From a bacterium (GTDB lineage: Bacteria > Verrucomicrobiota > Verrucomicrobiae > Limisphaerales > J093): a stretch of 27,720 nucleotides of DNA. Position numbers and translations under genes: made by a program. Below the pieces are notes generated by a model. It made no database searches. It was not told the DNA's origin and was given only the letters and a program-made list of their open reading frames with translations. Positions 8,110 to 16,416 of the stretch are shown here, in pieces (position 1 is the stretch's first letter; every line of letters begins with the position of its first letter). The stretch covers positions 1-27,720 of the forward strand of contig JAKCAB010000845.1 in assembly GCA_021839785.1 (NCBI GenBank). The letters are read 5' to 3'.

Positions 8110-8784
8110 ATGAAACGATCCCTTCCCATCCTGCTCGCGCTGGTGGCGCCGGCCGTGGCCGGCCACGGCCAAGCGTATTTGTTCACCGGCCTCAGCGCCC
8201 CAATCCCAGATGACGATCCCTCCGGCCTCGTGGACCAACGGAGCGTGAGTGGCGCCACTGCCGGCTTTGGCAACCTCGAGGTCACGCTGACTCTCAACGG
8301 CGTCGGCGCCGCGGGCTTCAACGGCGATCTTTACGCCTCTTTGTCGCACAATGGCACACTAGCCGTGCTGTTGAACCGCCCCGGCAAAGACGCCGCCCTG
8401 CCGCTTGGCTACGGCGACAACGGGTTTTCGCTCACATTTGATGACAGCAGTGGCTTCGGCGACGTGCACACCTACCGCCTGACGTTGCCCGGCCCGTTCC
8501 CGGCAACGGGCGGCGTTAGCGGAATTGTGTCCTCGGATGGCCGAAAGGTGGACCCGGATGTTGTCGAGACCGGATCGCCGCGGACGACTTCGCTGACTGA
8601 TTTCCTTGGCAGCGATCCTAACGGGACTTGGACCTTGTTCCTGGCCGACATGGCTTCTGGCGGCGGGTTGGAGCTGCAGTCTTGGTCGCTCGAGTTTCAG
8701 CCGATCCCGGAACCGGCCATGATCGGCGGGATCATGGCGGCGGGTTTGCTGGCCTGGGCATTGATCCGGCGGCGGTCGCTTTGA
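8110..8784 (+). CDS. P-domain PEP-CTERM protein
   Basis: A 224-residue exported protein. The ATG at 8110 starts a good signal peptide (M-K-R-S followed by a hydrophobic stretch to about residue 22). A TTG four codons upstream is possible but unneeded. Residues about 27-195 resemble the proprotein convertase P-domain, a beta-sandwich found after subtilisin-like domains: L-T-L-N-G-x-G, G-D-L-Y-A-S-L-S-H-N-G, and P-N-G-T-W-T-L-F-L-A-D-M near the end. No protease domain precedes it. It ends with an exosortase-type signal: I-P-E-P, a hydrophobic helix and R-R-R-S-L. It starts 24 bp after the giant gene and is probably in the same operon. Likely a surface-released binding protein; function unknown. 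Confidence 0.88.
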   Translation: MKRSLPILLALVAPAVAGHGQAYLFTGLSAPIPDDDPSGLVDQRSVSGATAGFGNLEVTLTLNGVGAAGFNGDLYASLSHNGTLAVLLNRPGKDAALPLGYGDNGFSLTFDDSSGFGDVHTYRLTLPGPFPATGGVSGIVSSDGRKVDPDVVETGSPRTTSLTDFLGSDPNGTWTLFLADMASGGGLELQSWSLEFQPIPEPAMIGGIMAAGLLAWALIRRRSL

Positions 8785-8994
8785 GAGAATTGAGTCTGGA
8801 ATCCTCGGAAATCGGCTCGCAGGTTTCGATCCATGCCCGGTTGCAGGTCCGCTGCATCCCCACCATTCTTCATGGTCGGTCATGAGCTTGGCGAGTGCCC
8901 GGGCCCAAAGAGGTAGTTGTAACAATCGGGCGGTTGCGGGGCGGGGGGCGGGTGGATAGGTTCGTTGCGCTTTCGTAACGTCCTGTTCACCCAA

Positions 8995-9792
8995 ATGAAA
9001 CCGGAACGACTCGCCCGGCGCTGGGAGCGGCGCCAAGTCCGTCTGTTCGCGGATCTCCGCGCCCTGATCCGCGCTGCCCGCGGCCAGGGCGAAGCGGAGG
9101 CCGTGCATCAACTGCGCGTCACGCTGCGCCGCCTGCGCCTGTCGATCTGTGTGGCGAAGCCCGTCCTCGACAAGGAAGGCGGCAGTCGCTTTCGCGCCTG
9201 GGCGGCCCGCATTTCCCGCGCGACCAGCCGGGTCCGCGACCTGGACATCGCCGCCGATTGGCTGCGCGGCGGCAACGCCAGCGCGGCCTTGGTGGCGGAT
9301 TGCGCAGCCCGCCGCGCGCGGGTGTGGCGTCGGTGTCGGCGAAGTCTCACCCCACCGCCCGCCGGCCTGCTGCCCAAACTCGCCCGGCTCCCTGGCGGGC
9401 GGCGGACCGAAGAGGCGGTCGGCAAGCGGTTGCGCAAATTGGAGTCGCGCTACGCGGAGCAGTTGCGCGGCCAGTTGCCGCAGTTCTTCGAACTCAGCGA
9501 GGAGGACCGGCACGAGTTCCGGCGGACGGTGCGTTGGTGGCGATATTTGCGGGAATTGACGCTGCCCCGCCGGCGGCTGAAAAAGGATTCAAGCTGGCCG
9601 AGTCTGCTGGCCGCCCAGGAAGCGCTCGGGGAAATGCAGAATCTGGTGTTGGTCCAGGCTGACTTGGAGGAATTGCCGCCCTCGACCGAATTGACGGAGT
9701 TGAAGTCCATGCTGGTCCGCCAACAGAAAGTCCAGGCGGAGGCCGCGCGGAAAAGTCTGGCAGGGCTCAAGCAGGCGTTGAAGTGTGCGTGA
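8995..9792 (+). CDS. CHAD domain protein
   Basis: A 265-residue, strongly basic, all-helical protein. It carries two histidine/arginine helices characteristic of CHAD (conserved histidine alpha-helical domain): V-H-Q-L-R-V-T-L-R-R-L-R (residues 37-48) and H-E-F-R-R-T-V-R-W-W-R-Y-L-R-E (from about residue 172). CHAD domains bind inorganic polyphosphate through such basic residues and often sit beside polyphosphate or triphosphatase genes. No CYTH domain or polyphosphate kinase is nearby, so a role in polyphosphate binding is inferred from the family. I chose the ATG at 8995; a TTG ten codons upstream has no advantage. No signal peptide is seen, so it is cytoplasmic. Confidence 0.85.
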   Translation: MKPERLARRWERRQVRLFADLRALIRAARGQGEAEAVHQLRVTLRRLRLSICVAKPVLDKEGGSRFRAWAARISRATSRVRDLDIAADWLRGGNASAALVADCAARRARVWRRCRRSLTPPPAGLLPKLARLPGGRRTEEAVGKRLRKLESRYAEQLRGQLPQFFELSEEDRHEFRRTVRWWRYLRELTLPRRRLKKDSSWPSLLAAQEALGEMQNLVLVQADLEELPPSTELTELKSMLVRQQKVQAEAARKSLAGLKQALKCA

Positions 9793-9838
9793 CGAAGTGA
9801 CGGCGCCGGCGCGCGGCGAAGCCCAAAGTGGACCGCTA

Positions 9839-9852
9839 CCAGCCCGGGCTGG
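9839..9852. repeat. 14-bp perfect palindrome
   Basis: CCAGCCCGGGCTGG lies about 47 bases after the CHAD gene stop. No T-run follows. It may be a weak terminator or part of the nearby repeat-rich gap. Confidence 0.4.
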
Positions 9853-9862
9853 CCGGCGACTT

Positions 9863-9928
9863 GCCGACGCGGGTTGAACATTCGCGCTCCTGCGGCTGGG
9901 ACAGCCGCGCGCCGACGCGGGTTGGACA
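9863..9928. repeat. Pair of 18-bp direct repeats with a hairpin between them
   Basis: GCCGACGCGGGTTGAACA (9863-9880) recurs as GCCGACGCGGGTTGGACA (9911-9928), one mismatch, 48 bp apart. Between them CGGCT-GGGAC-AGCCG forms a small hairpin. The pair sits directly before palindromic repeat copy 2, so the whole 254-bp gap is repeat-rich and holds no gene. Confidence 0.6.
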
Positions 9929-9955
9929 CCCGCGGGGGGCGCCTGCTACGAAGCA

Positions 9956-10010
9956 CCCCCTCACCCCAACCCTCTCCCCCACAGGGGAGAGGGTGCCCGA
10001 AGGGAGGGTA
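9956..10010. repeat. Palindromic intergenic repeat, copy 2
   Basis: It opens with CCCCCTCACCCC (9956-9967). A perfect 10-bp inner stem follows, CCCTCTCCCC (9970-9979) and GGGGAGAGGG (9984-9993) with a 4-nt loop, and the text then runs GTGCCCGAAGGGAGGG. The right outer arm is degenerate compared with copies 1 and 3. It lies between the converging CHAD and phosphoesterase genes, where such a hairpin could act as a bidirectional transcript end. Confidence 0.75.
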
Positions 10011-10046
10011 AAGGCGCGGTCGTATCCTTTTGATCGCAACCCAGGC

Positions 10047-12635
10047 TCAGTCGTCGTCTTCGTCTGCCTTCTGGGCCAGAACGAAGGCCGCGCGCACTGG
10101 CGCGGGCATGGGAGCATTTGCGCCTTTCACGGAGCGCCAGATCACTTCGTTGAGGCGCAAGTCATCCGCCGCGTCTTCCCGGCTGAAGTCCATTTGGTCC
10201 GAGAGTTCGCGGCCCCAAGCCAGGTGGGGGTTGCGTTCATTCACATCCACGCTCAAGGGCTGGGCGCGGTATGGGCGTTTGTCCGGCTTCGCTTGGAAGG
10301 AGGCGTACATGGGTCGGGCGGCGGCGTCGAACTGCGTCATCGGTCGCAGACCCAGAATGAGTTCCATCGTGCGCAACAGGCTGCACGTCGAGTACAGCGT
10401 GGAATCGACGGTGTGGCGGCGCACGTATGGGCTGATCACGTAGGCGATCGTCCGGTGGGCATCGACGTGGTCCGAGCCGTTCTGAGCGTCGTCTTCGACA
10501 ACGAAGATTGCAGTCTGCGGCCAGAACTTGGAGCGCGACACGGCCTCGACCACGCGGCCGAGGGCGAGGTCGTTGTCCGCGACCATGGCGCGCGGCGTGA
10601 GCTTGCCGGTGGTGGTGCCGTAGGTGTGGTCGTTCGGCAGACGCAGGATTTGCAGGCGCGGCAGGCCACCCTCGCGCTCGTAACGGTGCAGCTCGGCGAT
10701 GAAGCGATCCGCGCGTTTCGCGTCCGGGTAATCCAGGTCCCAGCCGTGAAAGCCTGGATCGAAGTGGCCCTGCAGGGCGGCGACCCGCGTGGTGGCGGGC
10801 GCGTCGATCGTCCGGCCGTTGTCCACGAATTCGCCGTAGCTGCGATAACTCACGCCCGCCGCGCGGGCACAGTCCCAAAGATACCCGCTCACCGGCATGG
10901 CGACGGGGAACTTGCCTTCGCTCGGGTACGGCACCTTGCCAAACCGGTTGTGGCCGTAGTTGAGCGGCCAGGATTTTTCGACGAAATCGGTGGCGTACGC
11001 GGCCATGCTCCATTCGTGGCCGTCGGCGCTGACCTCGCTTTCGACGTAGAAGTTGTCGAGCAAGACGAACTCGCAAGCCAGCGCATGGTGGTTCGGCGTG
11101 ACGCTCTCCGGGAACAGGCAAAGGCTGGGATCGCCGTTGCCTTCGGGCATGTCCCCCAGCATTTGGTCGTAAGTGCGGTTTTCTTTGAGGATGTAAAGGC
11201 AGTACTTGATCGGGCTGGGATCGCCCACCTGGGCAGGAATCGGGTGGCGGGCGCCGGGCTTGGTCAGGGGGGTCGCGGCTGGTGGCGGCGAGCAGGCGTA
11301 AGCTTGGGCGCTCCAGGCTTTCAGGCGGGTCTCGAATTGGTCCGCGCTGGGGAGGTCGATGAGGCTCAAGCGGCCCCGCAGGAGACCGCCGATGTATTCG
11401 CGCACCGACGCGGGAGGTTCCTCAGCGCCGGGCCGCGGCCCGTGGCGGTTTGATTTCGGCATGAGCCCCTTGCCGTTGGCCACCAACAACCGCTTGCCGT
11501 CCGGCGTGACGCGGACTGAAGTGGGATACCAGCCCACCGGAATAAAGCCGAGCGCCCGGCTCCGGCCCGGCGTGGACACGTCGAAGACGGCGACATTGTT
11601 GTTGCACGCGTTGGCCACGAACAGCCGAGTGCCGTCGGGCGTGAGCGCGAGGCTGTTGGGCGTGGAGCCGGGCGGCGACTGCGGGTGCAAGGCGGTGCTC
11701 AAGGTTTCGAGCACGCGGCCGTCGTCGGCGTCGAGCACGCTCACGGTGTTGCGATTGGCATTGGCCACGAAGAGCCGCCGGCCATCGGGGCTGAGGACCA
11801 TCTCGTTCGGGTGCTCCTCGGTGCGCCACAGCGCGGTGACGGCGGAGGTGCGTAGATCCAGCACCGCCACTTGTGCCTTGGCCCAAAGGCTCACGTACAA
11901 ACGCTGCCGGGCGGCGTCGAGGACGCAGGCATACGGGAACGGCGCGTCCGGCGACGCAGGATCCAGCGTGGCTTCCTGGCGCTTCGTGGCCGCGGCAAGG
12001 TCGGGCTGGATGGGCGGGGCGATCAGGTGTTCTGCGCCGGCTGGTGTTTCACCGAGCAATAAATCGCGGCTGGACGGGGTCGGTCCGAGCGTGACCTCGG
12101 AGCAGCATTGGCCCCAGACATTCGCGACCCAAAGCCGGGAGCCGTCGGCCGCCACCGCCAGGCCGCCGGGCACGCCACGTTCGGCAGTCGGGCGGAGCCG
12201 GATTTGACGGTGATCACTCAAGGTGCCGTCCTTGAAGGCGAAACTGTGAACCACCTCTTCGCCCGCGCCGCTGCAAAACAGCCGTTCACCCTTGGGATCG
12301 AAGGCCAGGCCGTAGAACGCTTCGTCGAGCGTGACGCGCGTGACGACCTTCGCCCGAGCGATGTCCACCACCACCACTTCGTGCGGGCCGTAGCCACAAT
12401 GGAGCACCGCCGCAAACTCGCCGCCGGGGTGGATTGCCACCTGCACTGGGAAATCGCCCAGCGCCACCTGCCGGCCCGCCGGGCGCAGCGACCACTGGTT
12501 CGGCAGCAGGACGGAGCCGTCGGCGCGCTGGCCGGGCAGTTCGCGGGGGGCGCGGTTCGGGGTGGCAGCTTGGGTCAGGCTCGCGCAGATTGCGCCGAGC
12601 ATGACGGATCGGAATTGGCGGAGGAAGCGCGACAT
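10047..12635 (-). CDS. Secreted YncE-type beta-propeller / phosphoesterase (alkaline phosphatase-like) fusion
   Basis: An 862-residue protein starting at the ATG at 12635, which begins a signal peptide (M-S-R-F-L-R-Q... hydrophobic core to about residue 24). Residues about 40-400 form a YncE/lactonase-like seven-blade propeller with repeated P-D-G-x-R-L-x-V-A-N-A motifs. The C-terminal half matches the phosphoesterase family (alkaline phosphatase superfamily, PF04185-like): E-N-R-T-Y-D-Q-M-L-G-D (about 483), A-D-G-H-E-W-S (about 537) and V-E-D-D-A-Q-N-G-S-D-H-V-D-A-H-R (about 715), which carry the expected metal-binding Asp and His residues. The combined architecture is known as bifunctional YncE family/alkaline phosphatase family protein; its substrate is not established from sequence. 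It ends in an acidic D-E-D-D-D tail. An upstream TTG at 12686 is a less likely start. Confidence 0.92.
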   Translation of the reverse strand: MSRFLRQFRSVMLGAICASLTQAATPNRAPRELPGQRADGSVLLPNQWSLRPAGRQVALGDFPVQVAIHPGGEFAAVLHCGYGPHEVVVVDIARAKVVTRVTLDEAFYGLAFDPKGERLFCSGAGEEVVHSFAFKDGTLSDHRQIRLRPTAERGVPGGLAVAADGSRLWVANVWGQCCSEVTLGPTPSSRDLLLGETPAGAEHLIAPPIQPDLAAATKRQEATLDPASPDAPFPYACVLDAARQRLYVSLWAKAQVAVLDLRTSAVTALWRTEEHPNEMVLSPDGRRLFVANANRNTVSVLDADDGRVLETLSTALHPQSPPGSTPNSLALTPDGTRLFVANACNNNVAVFDVSTPGRSRALGFIPVGWYPTSVRVTPDGKRLLVANGKGLMPKSNRHGPRPGAEEPPASVREYIGGLLRGRLSLIDLPSADQFETRLKAWSAQAYACSPPPAATPLTKPGARHPIPAQVGDPSPIKYCLYILKENRTYDQMLGDMPEGNGDPSLCLFPESVTPNHHALACEFVLLDNFYVESEVSADGHEWSMAAYATDFVEKSWPLNYGHNRFGKVPYPSEGKFPVAMPVSGYLWDCARAAGVSYRSYGEFVDNGRTIDAPATTRVAALQGHFDPGFHGWDLDYPDAKRADRFIAELHRYEREGGLPRLQILRLPNDHTYGTTTGKLTPRAMVADNDLALGRVVEAVSRSKFWPQTAIFVVEDDAQNGSDHVDAHRTIAYVISPYVRRHTVDSTLYSTCSLLRTMELILGLRPMTQFDAAARPMYASFQAKPDKRPYRAQPLSVDVNERNPHLAWGRELSDQMDFSREDAADDLRLNEVIWRSVKGANAPMPAPVRAAFVLAQKADEDDD

Positions 12636-12770
12636 GGCGTTGACCGGCTGTCTATGCCGGGGACCGCGCGAAACGTAAAGCGACAATTCCGTGACGGCGC
12701 GCGGTCAGGCGAGGAGAGAAGCTATTCAACCGCACGCTTCCGCCTCAGCGACGACCAACCAACCACGACC

Positions 12771-13496
12771 TCACGCCGCGGGCGCGTCGCCGGTCTGGGC
12801 CTCGGGACGATCCGGCGCGTTGCTGACGACCACGTCTGGCTCCGTCTCGCTGATGTCCTGATCGTCCTCGTCCGGCTCGTCCGGTTCGTGGAGCGCTTCT
12901 TCGACTTGGGGCAGCGTTCCATCCGCTTGCAGGCGCGGGTTCTTGGCCCGCTTGTTGCGCGGGAGGGGATTGACCATCACGCTCATGCCGCGGCCGACTA
13001 CCTTGAGCTGCTCGATGGCCTGGCCGAACGGCGCCAGTTCCTTGACGAAGCGGCCCACGACTTCCACGCCGATTTCCTTGTGGCGCATCTCGCGTCCGCG
13101 GAACCGGAGCGTGAGCTTCACCTTCATGTCGTCGCAGAGAAAGTCCACGGCGCGAGCCTTCTTGACGCCGAAATCGTGCGGGTCGATCAGCGGGCGGAGC
13201 TGGATCTCTTTGACCCGGTTGGATTGCTGGTGCTTCTTCGATTCCTTCTCTTTCTTGGCGAGTTCGTACTGGTACTTGCCGAAGTCCACGATGCGACACA
13301 CCGGGGGATTCGCGTTCGCGGCGACTTCCACCAAGTCCATGCCATGAGTACGGGCCAAGGCGATGGCTTCGCTCAATGGAATGATTCCCGCCTGGCGCCC
13401 ATCGGCGGTGACCACGCGGACTTCGCGGGCGCGAATCTTACCATTGATGCGGACCGAAGGACCGACGGGGGCACGGGAAGAGTACGGGCGACTCAA
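12771..13496 (-). CDS. infC: Translation initiation factor IF-3
   Basis: A 241-residue protein containing full IF-3: N-domain with V-R-I-N-G-K-I-R-A-R-E-V-R-V (residues 15-28) and N-P-P-V-C-R-I-V-D-F-G-K-Y-Q-Y-E (63-78), a lysine-rich linker (80-95), and a C-domain with K-E-I-Q-L-R-P-x-I-D-x-H-D-F (96-109) and R-F-R-G-R-E-M-R-H-K (131-140). IF-3 binds the 30S subunit and proofreads start codons. No in-frame ATG occurs before residue 53, so translation must start elsewhere; TTG at 13496 has GGGGAGGG (13501-13508) 4-5 bases upstream. An extra acidic tail (about 181-241) exceeds the usual length of about 175-180. Unlike the common infC-rpmI-rplT order, the next gene downstream is the phosphoesterase. 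Confidence 0.95.
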   Translation of the reverse strand: MSRPYSSRAPVGPSVRINGKIRAREVRVVTADGRQAGIIPLSEAIALARTHGMDLVEVAANANPPVCRIVDFGKYQYELAKKEKESKKHQQSNRVKEIQLRPLIDPHDFGVKKARAVDFLCDDMKVKLTLRFRGREMRHKEIGVEVVGRFVKELAPFGQAIEQLKVVGRGMSVMVNPLPRNKRAKNPRLQADGTLPQVEEALHEPDEPDEDDQDISETEPDVVVSNAPDRPEAQTGDAPAA

Positions 13497-13500
13497 AGCG

Positions 13501-13508
13501 CCCTCCCC
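13501..13508 (-). promoter_or_regulatory. Strong Shine-Dalgarno site fixing the TTG start of infC
   Basis: On the minus strand GGGGAGGG lies 4-5 bases before TTG at 13494-13496. The frame is closed by TAA a few codons further upstream, leaving only TTG or a rarer ATC as start. Non-ATG starts are known to allow IF-3 to repress its own synthesis. Confidence 0.7.
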
Positions 13509-13744
13509 GATGGCAGGTTATTCATGCTCTGACGTAACACTCGCAGACTGTCCAAAAGGCTCCGATGGGCGACTTATGCGATTCATGGCGCATCAATGCA
13601 AGCGAAAAAGTCCGCCCCAAAGCCCGGCTGCGCAAGCCCCACGCTACGGACGATCCCATGATGAGCCGATTACACGCGGGCTAGAACGTGGCACTGCCCG
13701 GCCTGCCTTCCACTCCAAGAGAGCAGGCGGGCCGGGAGACAAAC

Positions 13745-13774
13745 CAGCCTGGCCGGCCCACGCCGGCCAGGCTG
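13745..13774. terminator. Perfect 13-bp hairpin, probable terminator of the left ECF operon
   Basis: Arms CAGCCTGGCCGGC (13745-13757) and GCCGGCCAGGCTG (13762-13774) pair perfectly around a 4-nt loop, 27 bp beyond the stop codon at 13802. On the minus strand it is followed by a short GTTTG, so the T-run is weak, but stem strength and position fit a transcript end. Confidence 0.65.
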
Positions 13775-13801
13775 CGTTTCGGGCGAGTAGCGGAGGGCGG
13801 T

Positions 13802-14974
13802 TCAGTAGATGGCGATCTTGGCCTGCTCGGTGAACCCAGCCCGGTCGAGCTTGCCCGCGGCGAAGTCGTCCGCGTCGCTCTTCTTGACCCGGATCACGAG
13901 CGTGTTGCCGGGCGTCCCGGCATTGCCGGACTCGGCCGTGCTCACGGTGGCACCGCCGCCCTGGCCTTTCTGCACGATGTTGACTGTCCGGACCTCTTTG
14001 GCCGATCCCTCGCCGCTGGACACCGCCACCACGATTTGCTCGTCGGGCTTGAGGTGTCGAAGGTGGCTCGCGTTTTTCAAAGCGTCGATCAATTCACGCT
14101 TCAGGCGTTCCACGCGCTCGGGATCGTAAGGACGTTCACGTTTCGGAGGCGTGGGGAGCACCAAACCGTACCGGCGCATCATCTCCTCGTTCATACCGGT
14201 GCTGCGATTCCTGGCTGCGCCGCCGTAAAGTTCCTTCTTCGTTTGCTCCCAAGTCGTGTTCGCCGCCTTTTCGGCCTGCTTCTCCGGTTGGCTGACGGGT
14301 GCCGTCAACGGAAATGGGACCATCGCAGTGAACACCGCCCCGTAGCCTTCTAGGTAAAGCGCCCGAGGTTGGCGGCTGGTGGTAAACGAGGAGATTTTGA
14401 TGCCGAGTGCAAACGGATCCTCCCGGTCATCGCCAGTCCGGCCAATCGCCTTGAAAAGGATGCGCGACATGATGTTGAGATCCTCCTGGGTTTCGCCGAG
14501 TCGCGCACCCTCCGGCTTGTCCGCGAAGATCACCAACGGGCTGGCCGTTGCTTTGGACCCTAAACCCGTCATGGCGCCGACCATCCCGCCCATTTCGCCG
14601 CCCATTCCAGCGCCGAATCCGCCTATTCCACCGCCCGCGCCGAAGACATCTTCCGGCGGCTCGGGCGGTTCGGGAATTTCCGCAACGCCGAAGCCACCCC
14701 CTCCCACGCCGGCGACACCCGTCGATTGGGCGAGTTGCACCGCCTGCTGTGCCTGGGCCAGTTGCTTCTGAACCTCCACGTTCACCTTGTCCAACTGGGT
14801 CCGCACGATGTCATTGGCAGCGGCGACAGCATCGGCGGCAATCTGGCTGGCGTCCGGCACCGGGGGTGGCTCATTCGGCGCCGCCGGCGGTGGCGGCGGG
14901 TTTTGAGCGATGATAACGACCTGACCGGCCAAGGCGGCGGCCAGCGCACTGAGGATGAGTTGTTTCGTCTTCAT
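13802..14974 (-). CDS. Secreted Pro/Gly-rich protein of an ECF sigma operon (function unknown)
   Basis: A 390-residue exported protein I do not recognise. The ATG at 14974 has AGGAGA about 8 bases upstream and starts a signal peptide (residues 1-24). A proline-rich stretch follows (26-40), then a helical, Q/A-rich segment (42-84) likely to form a coiled coil, and a low-complexity G/P region with P-E-P-P-E-P-P and many G-G-M-G runs (86-140). A more globular C-terminal part follows (about 145-390) with Q-P-R-A-L-Y-L-E-G-Y-G-A-V-F (202-215) and a beta-rich end. It lies 23 bp downstream of the anti-sigma factor gene, so it is the third gene of a sigma/anti-sigma operon and a candidate envelope effector or sensor. 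Function is inference. Confidence 0.8.
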   Translation of the reverse strand: MKTKQLILSALAAALAGQVVIIAQNPPPPPAAPNEPPPVPDASQIAADAVAAANDIVRTQLDKVNVEVQKQLAQAQQAVQLAQSTGVAGVGGGGFGVAEIPEPPEPPEDVFGAGGGIGGFGAGMGGEMGGMVGAMTGLGSKATASPLVIFADKPEGARLGETQEDLNIMSRILFKAIGRTGDDREDPFALGIKISSFTTSRQPRALYLEGYGAVFTAMVPFPLTAPVSQPEKQAEKAANTTWEQTKKELYGGAARNRSTGMNEEMMRRYGLVLPTPPKRERPYDPERVERLKRELIDALKNASHLRHLKPDEQIVVAVSSGEGSAKEVRTVNIVQKGQGGGATVSTAESGNAGTPGNTLVIRVKKSDADDFAAGKLDRAGFTEQAKIAIY

Positions 14975-14997
14975 TTCGGTTTCTCCTGCGTTTGGAT

Positions 14998-15639
14998 TTA
15001 ACGGGGCAACCCGCCGTCGCCCGCGGTGGCGGGCGGAGTGTTGCCGGCAAGTTGCGTAAGCTGTTCCTGGGTGGTGCCAATGGCGGCTTGCGCCACCACG
15101 GCGACGGTTTCGAGGTCGCGGCGCAAGGTGGCGTAATCGGTGCGGCGTTGCAGGTCGGCGCGCTGATACGCCGCCCGTATCGCTTCCTGGTCATCGGCCC
15201 GCGTCGCGGCCCAAGCCTGGGCAAGCTCGACCAGCTTGGCATCCGTGCGCTGGTCCGAACTGTTGATGGCGGCGGCGAGTTCGGCCTGCAACTCCTGCCG
15301 CAATTCCTGCTTCAGTGCCGGCGCCATCGCGGCGCGAAGCTGCGGCGGGGCCGGGAGCGAAAGCCGTCCGCCCACCCAGCCGAGGCCAAGGACGGCGACG
15401 GCCGCCACGGCCCAACGGGCCGCGCGCGGGAAGATTTCGACCCGGCGTGCCGACGCCTGCAGTTTCCAGGCGTCCAGCGCTCCCTGCGTTTCCCGCCAAG
15501 TGCTCAACTGGCGCTGGCAGGCGGGGCAGGCGCGGACGTGGTCATCCACTTCCGCGCGCGCATTCGGCGGCAGTTCGCCGTAAAGGTAGTCGGCCCAGGT
15601 TTCGGGCGCGGGATGGGTTTGAGGATGGGTCGGATTCAT
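14998..15639 (-). CDS. Zinc-finger anti-sigma factor (membrane-anchored)
   Basis: A 213-residue protein. The N-terminus carries a zf-HC2-type anti-sigma zinc-binding motif, H34-x3-C38-x2-C41 (D-H-V-R-A-C-P-A-C-Q-R-Q-L). One transmembrane helix follows at about residues 73-91 (A-V-A-A-V-A-V-L-G-L-G-W-V-G-G). The C-terminal, presumably periplasmic, part (105-195) is helical and Q/E/A-rich, likely coiled coil, matching the coiled-coil character of the next gene's product. Its start overlaps the sigma factor stop by ATGA (15636-15639), implying translational coupling. Expected role: holding the cognate ECF sigma factor at the membrane until a signal releases it (family knowledge). Confidence 0.88.
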   Translation of the reverse strand: MNPTHPQTHPAPETWADYLYGELPPNARAEVDDHVRACPACQRQLSTWRETQGALDAWKLQASARRVEIFPRAARWAVAAVAVLGLGWVGGRLSLPAPPQLRAAMAPALKQELRQELQAELAAAINSSDQRTDAKLVELAQAWAATRADDQEAIRAAYQRADLQRRTDYATLRRDLETVAVVAQAAIGTTQEQLTQLAGNTPPATAGDGGLPR

Positions 15640-16298
15640 AGCGTGAGATTCTCGGTGGGCCGCGCGCGGCGGTTCGGCGGCGGCGGGATTTTCAGGTCCA
15701 GCGTCCGGCGCAGCAGCCGGGCCATTTCGCTGAGCGCCTCGGTCATGCGGGTTTTCACCGTGCCTTCGGGCAAGCCGAGGACTTCGGCGATTTCGCGGAA
15801 CTTGAGGTTTTCGTAATGCCGGAGCACCAGGACGCTGCGGTAATGTTCGGGCAGAACGCTCAAGGCGGTCCGCACCGCGTCGTTGGTCTCGCGGCGGGTG
15901 GTTTCCTCGGCCGGCGACGGCGTGTCGGCACTGAACTCGTCAAAACCGGCGGGCTCGCCGTCGGTTGGCTGATCCAGCAGGGTCTCGCGCCAGTTCCGCG
16001 GGCGGCGCAGCTCGCTGTAAGTGTGGTTCAGCGCCACGCGCCACAGGTAGGTGGAAAATTTGGCGCCGTGCTTGAACGATCCCCGGTGCGCGAAAATGCG
16101 GGCGAAGATTTCCTGCGCCAGATCCTGCGCGCGGTGCTCGTCGCCGGTCAGCCGGGCACACAGCCGTTGGATCGGCGCTTCCCAGCGGCGGACCAGATCC
16201 GCGAAGGCGGCGTGGTCGTCGCTGGCCTGCACCCGCCACATGAGCTGCTCGTCCGAGGGCGCGAAGAGCGACTTGAGGTGTAAGGCGGAGGCGCTCAT
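15636..16298 (-). CDS. ECF RNA polymerase sigma factor (RpoE-like)
   Basis: A 220-residue ECF factor. Region 2 (about residues 29-100) contains A-Q-D-L-A-Q-E-I-F-A-R-I-F and F-S-T-Y-L-W-R-V-A-L-N-H, the core-binding and -10-recognising helices. Region 4 (about 141-195) contains L-P-E-H-Y-R-S-V-L-V-L-R-H-Y-E-N-L and the helix-turn-helix E-I-A-E-V-L-G-L-P-E-G-T-V-K-T-R. It is the first gene of the operon sigma/anti-sigma/secreted protein. It diverges from a second ECF gene across a 223-bp gap. A basic, proline-containing tail of about 20 residues follows region 4. Confidence 0.93.
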   Translation of the reverse strand: MSASALHLKSLFAPSDEQLMWRVQASDDHAAFADLVRRWEAPIQRLCARLTGDEHRAQDLAQEIFARIFAHRGSFKHGAKFSTYLWRVALNHTYSELRRPRNWRETLLDQPTDGEPAGFDEFSADTPSPAEETTRRETNDAVRTALSVLPEHYRSVLVLRHYENLKFREIAEVLGLPEGTVKTRMTEALSEMARLLRRTLDLKIPPPPNRRARPTENLTL

Positions 16299-16416
16299 GC
16301 GGATTCCGGGCGGCGCCGGGCGTGCGCTCGCGGCGTTTTCGAGCCGGGCGACCGGGCGGGCGGACGTGTTTGTGCGGAGCGCGTTTTCACCGATTCACCG
16401 GGTAGTACGCGGCCAA

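Larger units (their letters stand above)
13497..13801. other. Intergenic region between infC and the secreted protein gene
   Basis: These 305 bp contain the infC Shine-Dalgarno site, presumably its promoter (no clear match seen), and the long hairpin at 13745-13774. An imperfect dyad, CCCGGCCTGC against GCAGGCGGGCCGGG, lies just before that hairpin. I see no gene. Confidence 0.6.

Noticed and set aside
8359..9513. 384-codon minus-strand frame over the P-domain and CHAD genes
   Set aside because: It spans two well-supported genes and their gap; no domain or ribosome-binding site is visible.
9828..11453. Long plus-strand open frame (541 codons) antisense to the phosphoesterase
   Set aside because: It lies opposite a gene with clear conserved motifs, has no recognisable domain and is rich in residues expected from the reverse of high-G+C coding sequence.
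12108..13532. Long plus-strand open frame antisense to infC and the phosphoesterase N-terminus
   Set aside because: infC is unmistakable on the other strand; this frame spans two unrelated genes and shows no domain.
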